Below are positions 4,829-7,707 of a DNA stretch of 7,707 bases, in pieces. The DNA comes from Bacillota bacterium (lineage in GTDB: Bacteria; Bacillota; Clostridia; Oscillospirales; Ruminococcaceae). The stretch is taken from assembly GCA_023457175.1 (NCBI GenBank), contig JAEWMM010000113.1, positions 1-7,707 on the forward strand, given 5' to 3'. The notes beneath the pieces were generated by a model that ran no database searches, was not told the DNA's origin, and was given only the letters and a program-made list of their open reading frames with translations. Both the position numbers and the translations under genes were made by a program. Within the stretch, counting starts at the first letter, position 1. Every line of letters begins with the position of its first letter.

Positions 4829-5746
4829 CTACAACACACTCTGCTTCAAAACCATCTCAAACATATCATTATCTCTATTATTATATCTAAAGCAAAACTC
4901 GTCTACATATCTCTGCATATAATCAACAGAAATATGATGATAAATACCATATACGCCACGCTTTAACGTAGCCCAGAATGATTCAATATTATTTGTATGA
5001 GTACCCTTATGGTCAGAAAATGCCTTAGTATGGTCAACTCTAAGATGAACAAAGTTATTCTTAGAAAGCGGATCATAACCTCTGAACTCGTCTGACATAA
5101 TGGTATTTTTATTTTCTTGCTTAGAAACAACTTTAAGAATATCCATAAGCTGCTTTGCTGTTAGTTTCTGTCCCTTATCATTAGGAAGAGCAACTTTAGC
5201 AAACACTTTCTTATTGTTTCTATCAATCATACCAACAACAGGAGTTTTATCTGTGCCACGACCACGCTTGGAACCTGTACCAGTGCCTTTAGGTGTATTA
5301 TCGTCATGGTCATTGCTTTTGCGAGGTTTACCACCTACATAGGTTTCATCAATCTCAACGATAGTGTCAAAAAACTCTTTATTATCAGCATTACCCATAG
5401 CAAGGCGAATTTGTTGAAGCATTCTCCATGCAGTTTTATAGGTTACACCTATTTCACGCTGAAGCTGTAAGCCTGAAATACCTTTTTTGCCGTTAAGGAA
5501 TAAATGAATAGCATACATCCACTTACGGAGATCAGTTGAGGATTTCTCAAAGATAGTGTTTTTAAAAGGGGAGAAAGTATTGTGACAATCGCCACAATCA
5601 AATACTTTTACATTAGCACCTCTTTGATATACTTTAAGTGAGCCGCAATGAGGGCATACGGCGTGATTGCCATAACGAATCTGAATATAGTAACTAACTA
5701 CATCTTTTTCAGTAGGGAACTTCTTTAATAAATCCAGAAATGTCAT
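4829..5746 (-). CDS. IS1595-family transposase
   Basis: This 305-residue transposase is probably intact. An N-terminal zinc ribbon has Cys pairs at about residues 31/34 (CPHCGS) and 51/54 (CGDCHNTF). A helix-turn-helix-like part follows (GISGLQLQREIGVTYKTAWR), then the ISXO2-type catalytic domain: EIDETYVGG with Asp133, MSDEFRGY with Asp219, and HTNNIESFWATLKRGVYG with Asn252 and Lys262, the D-D-N-K pattern of IS1595 elements. It would cut and join the ends of its own element. The start at 5746 is chosen because AGGAG (5756-5760) lies 9 bases upstream; a TTG at 5752 would be only 3 bases from it. The gene points toward the toxin-antitoxin operon and no terminator separates them, so read-through into the antitoxin is possible. 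Confidence 0.92.
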   Translation of the reverse strand: MTFLDLLKKFPTEKDVVSYYIQIRYGNHAVCPHCGSLKVYQRGANVKVFDCGDCHNTFSPFKNTIFEKSSTDLRKWMYAIHLFLNGKKGISGLQLQREIGVTYKTAWRMLQQIRLAMGNADNKEFFDTIVEIDETYVGGKPRKSNDHDDNTPKGTGTGSKRGRGTDKTPVVGMIDRNNKKVFAKVALPNDKGQKLTAKQLMDILKVVSKQENKNTIMSDEFRGYDPLSKNNFVHLRVDHTKAFSDHKGTHTNNIESFWATLKRGVYGIYHHISVDYMQRYVDEFCFRYNNRDNDMFEMVLKQSVL

Positions 5747-5779
5747 TTGCAATCACTCCTAATGCTTTAATTCATTTAT

Positions 5780-5809
5780 ATTATAGCATTAGTATTTACC
5801 GTATGTCAA
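5780..5809 (-). promoter_or_regulatory. Transposase promoter
   Basis: On the minus strand TTGACA (plus 5804-5809) and TATAAT (plus 5780-5785) are separated by 18 bases. An inverted repeat TAATGCT/AGCATTA (5760-5766/5785-5791) brackets the -10 and start region and touches the ribosome binding site. It could be an operator. Confidence 0.7.
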
Positions 5810-5851
5810 GGGATAATACCGAATTTAAATATATAATTAATGTGTCAGTGC

Positions 5852-5901
5852 AAAAAGCGTAGGTTCACGGACTAAGCACAGTCCAGAACCTACGCTTTTT
5901 T
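5852..5901. terminator. Strong bidirectional terminator between the IS and the BclA-like gene
   Basis: AAAAAGCGTAGGTTC (5852-5866) pairs perfectly over 15 bp with GAACCTACGCTTTTT (5886-5900). The loop holds a second 5-bp stem GGACT/AGTCC (5869-5873/5880-5884). T-runs exist on both strands. It terminates the BclA-like gene (minus), whose stop lies about 63 bases away. Confidence 0.85.
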
Positions 5902-5963
5902 ATTTCCTTGACTGAGGGTTCCCTGCAATAACCGTTTTGCCTTATTTAATATTAAAGAATCAT

Positions 5964-6995
5964 TTAGTTACTTAATTGAACAATAGTTAAGGAGCGATTC
6001 ATATAACCTAAAATCATCGGAAAATCCGTACTAATACTAACACCAACTTCATCTCCTGCCGCCAGGGCGGCTTGAACGACAAAGGTTGAACTGCTCCTGT
6101 TAGATATCTTGAAAAAGGTTGTGGTATCGCCAAAAACCGGTCCGCCATTGACAGTAATAATAGCATCCAGATACGGTTGATCCGGGTTTGGAACAGTGGT
6201 GGCTTCAGCGTTAATAGATATCGTTATTTGATAAATTCCGCTTTCTCCCACGACCAATTCATTACCCGACAGACTAACTGTGACCGTATCTGATAAAGGT
6301 CCAGCAATATTAAATGTGACTGGTGTGAATGTTGTTCCAGGTGTTTCGTTGTTAGCTCCTCTTAAAGATCCATAAGCTAGAACGACTTCTCCCGTCGGGC
6401 CGGTCGGGCCTGTTGGGCCAGTAGCACCTGTCGGGCCGGTTGGGCCTGTTGCACCATCCGCACCCGTTGCGCCGGTTGGGCCGGTTGGGCCGGTTGCACC
6501 ATCCGCGCCCGTTGCGCCTGTCGGGCCGGTTGCACCATCCGCGCCCGTTGCGCCTGTCGGGCCGGTTGGGCCGGTGGGGCCTGTCATTCCCACATCATCT
6601 GATCCGATAACAGCCAAAGATGCTCTAACAGGGACAATCGTTGAATAATAAATTGTTGCGCCGCTGTTATTCCCCAACGCTACGGTTACAGGCGCTGCTA
6701 CAACCTCTATGACGCCAACTCCGACCACTTCTTCTGTTTTAATTGGCGAATTACCGATTATGGTATCTCCCTGCGATGAAACCAGTACAAATCCGGCGCC
6801 AATGGTTGATACAGAGGACTGCGTGGCTACCCACCAGTCAAATTCATAGCTGCCCGCTTCCTGTATTGTAATAACGCCGGTGGTGCTGTTATAACTAATA
6901 TTCCCGGAAGAAATCACGGTTGAATCAAAGATGACGTTTGCGCCGGGTTCAACGGCCCCTGCTGTTAAGCGTTCAACCTGTAATAATATACTCAT
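5964..6995 (-). CDS. Collagen-like protein of the BclA type with beta domains on both sides
   Basis: This 343-residue protein has three parts. Residues 1-132 are beta-rich ([20 protein letters not shown]), with the look of a TNF/C1q-like jelly roll. Residues 136-201 are 22 uninterrupted Gly-X-Thr/Asp triplets (GPT, GAT, GAD). Residues 204-343 ([14 protein letters not shown], ending [12 protein letters not shown]) resemble the BclA C-terminal jelly-roll domain. BclA-type proteins are trimeric filaments of the outermost spore layer, and Thr-rich GPT triplets are often glycosylated. There is no signal peptide, which fits assembly onto the spore from the mother-cell cytoplasm. The Bacillus BclA N-terminal anchoring motif is absent. 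AAAGGAGA (7003-7010) precedes the ATG at 7-base spacing. A SigK-like promoter lies upstream. The gene stands alone. Confidence 0.85.
   Translation of the reverse strand: MSILLQVERLTAGAVEPGANVIFDSTVISSGNISYNSTTGVITIQEAGSYEFDWWVATQSSVSTIGAGFVLVSSQGDTIIGNSPIKTEEVVGVGVIEVVAAPVTVALGNNSGATIYYSTIVPVRASLAVIGSDDVGMTGPTGPTGPTGATGADGATGPTGATGADGATGPTGPTGATGADGATGPTGPTGATGPTGPTGPTGEVVLAYGSLRGANNETPGTTFTPVTFNIAGPLSDTVTVSLSGNELVVGESGIYQITISINAEATTVPNPDQPYLDAIITVNGGPVFGDTTTFFKISNRSSSTFVVQAALAAGDEVGVSISTDFPMILGYMNRSLTIVQLSN
6393..6590 (-). repeat. Collagen-triplet tandem repeat
   Basis: These 198 bases code for 22 Gly-X-Y triplets. The unit containing GADGAT recurs: its DNA core GCACCATCCG starts at 6451, 6496 and 6532, giving spacings of 45 and 36 bases. 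Such in-frame units of multiples of 9 can change copy number by slippage without breaking the frame. Confidence 0.85.
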
Positions 6996-7031
6996 AAGGG
7001 TATCTCCTTTTGTTTGATGCTTCCTATAAAT

Positions 7032-7060
7032 TATTTTATGCCGTCAGGCTGAATCTGTGT
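7032..7060 (-). promoter_or_regulatory. Candidate SigK (late mother-cell) promoter for the BclA-like gene
   Basis: On the minus strand GCATAAAATA (core CATAAAATA = plus 7032-7040) matches the SigK -10 pattern CATA-nnn-TA. ACAC (plus 7057-7060) lies 16 bases upstream, fitting the AC-type -35. No good SigA pair is present: a TTGACA at plus 7065-7070 has no -10 at the right distance. Confidence 0.5.
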
Positions 7061-7070
7061 ATCTTGTCAA

Positions 7071-7343
7071 AGAGACCGGACTTAGGGTATTATTTAAACC
7101 GCACATAAAAGTATTGCTATGGGATTACGAAACGCCGCAAAGCGAAAGCCGAAGTTAGGGATGAGCCGTATTTTGCTGATGCAAAATCTCTGCCTTCAAG
7201 CCCTTGACTGGCTGGATTTTCGCCCTATCATGGCCTTACCAAAAACGGGAACGTCGCTGGATATCTTGGGGATGTTCAGGCCTGTCCCGAAGCTCCAACG
7301 ATAGACGAGGGGTTCATATACACCCTGTCTGCTGCTGAAATAT
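7071..7343. other. No supported gene; possible dispersed-repeat remnant
   Basis: ORFs on both strands here lack ribosome binding sites and family features. The plus-strand frame translating to ALDWLDFRPIMALPKTG and its minus-strand counterpart seem familiar as short hypothetical ORFs that recur in clostridial genomes. That is recollection only. Confidence 0.25.
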
Positions 7344-7383
7344 AAAAGGCGGGCTATCGCTTTAAGCCGATAGTCCGCCTTTT
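7344..7383. terminator. Bidirectional hairpin terminator
   Basis: AAAAGGCGGGCTATCG (7344-7359) pairs with CGATAGTCCGCCTTTT (7368-7383) over 16 positions with one G-U and an 8-nt loop. Both strands end in T-runs. No gene to be terminated is visible on the left, so it may serve a lost or noncoding unit, or a gene beyond the right edge reading leftward. Confidence 0.7.
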
Positions 7384-7707
7384 GTTGTCGCATTCCGTTT
7401 GCCCGGCTGCCCAATCTGAATGTTTCTTAATACTGCCTATTGGGTGCCGGCCTTTGAGGGGGCTGTTGCTACAGTATCAGGCATTTCAGTTTCTATCAAA
7501 CCACTTGGGAAATAAGAACGTATTCTCGCGGATATTTGTTCACGTCAAGGACGACAACGCAGCGAGGCGCAAAATATCGCGGTTATGAATAAGCTAACCT
7601 GACTGTAGACCGCCAGAACAATTGATTTTTAGGCTGTTGACTAATACCGTATTCTCGGCAGATTGGCGTCGCTTGAAAGATTTGAAAAGCTGTAAAGCTC
7701 CAATACG
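7384..7707. other. Gene-less right end
   Basis: I see no ORF with a credible start and no RNA gene. The stretch contains a 10-base direct repeat CGTATTCTCG (7519-7528 and 7648-7657) and an imperfect inverted pair, CGCGGATATTTG (7527-7538) against CAAAATATCGCGG (7570-7582). It may be intergenic repeat sequence. Confidence 0.3.

Larger units (their letters stand above)
4812..5815 (-). mobile_element. IS1595-family insertion sequence (ends not resolved)
   Basis: A complete IS1595-type transposase gene with its own promoter defines an insertion sequence, in a region more AT-rich than the left part of the window. I looked for terminal inverted repeats and a flanking target duplication on both sides and found none I trust, so the limits are only approximate: from just beyond the transposase stop to just upstream of its promoter. 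The element could be an intact copy with short imperfect ends or one that has lost an end. Confidence 0.5.

Noticed and set aside
4806..5815. Terminal inverted repeats of the IS1595 element
   Set aside because: The best shared string, CTATAATAT, is AT-rich and overlaps the transposase promoter region. No pair of matching outer ends or target duplication could be trusted.
6393..6590. CRISPR-like array, from regularly spaced GC-rich repeats
   Set aside because: The units are in frame and code for Gly-X-Y collagen triplets, with no spacers of unrelated sequence.
7119..7588. Three short frames (61-72 codons) as genes
   Set aside because: No ribosome binding sites or recognisable domains, overlapping on both strands and running through a terminator hairpin or up to it.

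Overview
This window looks like part of the chromosome of a spore-forming clostridium, perhaps of the Oscillospiraceae/Ruminococcaceae type. That is inferred from a collagen-like protein of the BclA spore-surface kind behind a SigK-like promoter, a clostridial-style S11 D-alanyl-D-alanine carboxypeptidase, a DUF378 protein, strong AGGAGG-type ribosome binding sites and Gram-positive promoters. No species can be named from the sequence alone.

Layout. The left part (about 1-3350) is moderately GC-rich housekeeping DNA: the 5' part of rmuC (minus, cut by the window edge), a patatin-like phospholipase (plus, divergent from rmuC), a 70-residue DUF378 membrane protein (minus), and a D-Ala-D-Ala carboxypeptidase (plus, own promoter and terminator). 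From 3367 to about 3780 there is no convincing gene. This stretch is full of hairpins and resembles a dispersed repeat or decayed sequence. At 3863-4099 a textbook SigA promoter drives a roughly 200-nt transcription unit whose extreme 5' and 3' ends pair perfectly and end in a U-tract. It is most likely a structured noncoding RNA (raiA-like is the best guess), and a 32-codon ORF with a good ribosome binding site lies inside it.

The middle (4125-5810) is AT-rich and probably acquired. It carries a two-gene toxin-antitoxin operon on the minus strand (a 55-residue antitoxin and a PemK/MazF-type toxin) with its own promoter, and directly upstream of it a complete IS1595-family transposase gene in the same orientation. 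A strong bidirectional terminator follows at 5852-5901.

The right part holds a BclA-like protein (minus) in which a 22-triplet collagen stretch is flanked by two beta-rich domains, one on each side, with a SigK-like promoter upstream. The last 700 bases hold a strong bidirectional hairpin terminator and otherwise no supported gene. The genes do not form one pathway. The working units are the toxin-antitoxin operon, the insertion sequence beside it, and single-gene units for cell-wall maturation and spore surface.
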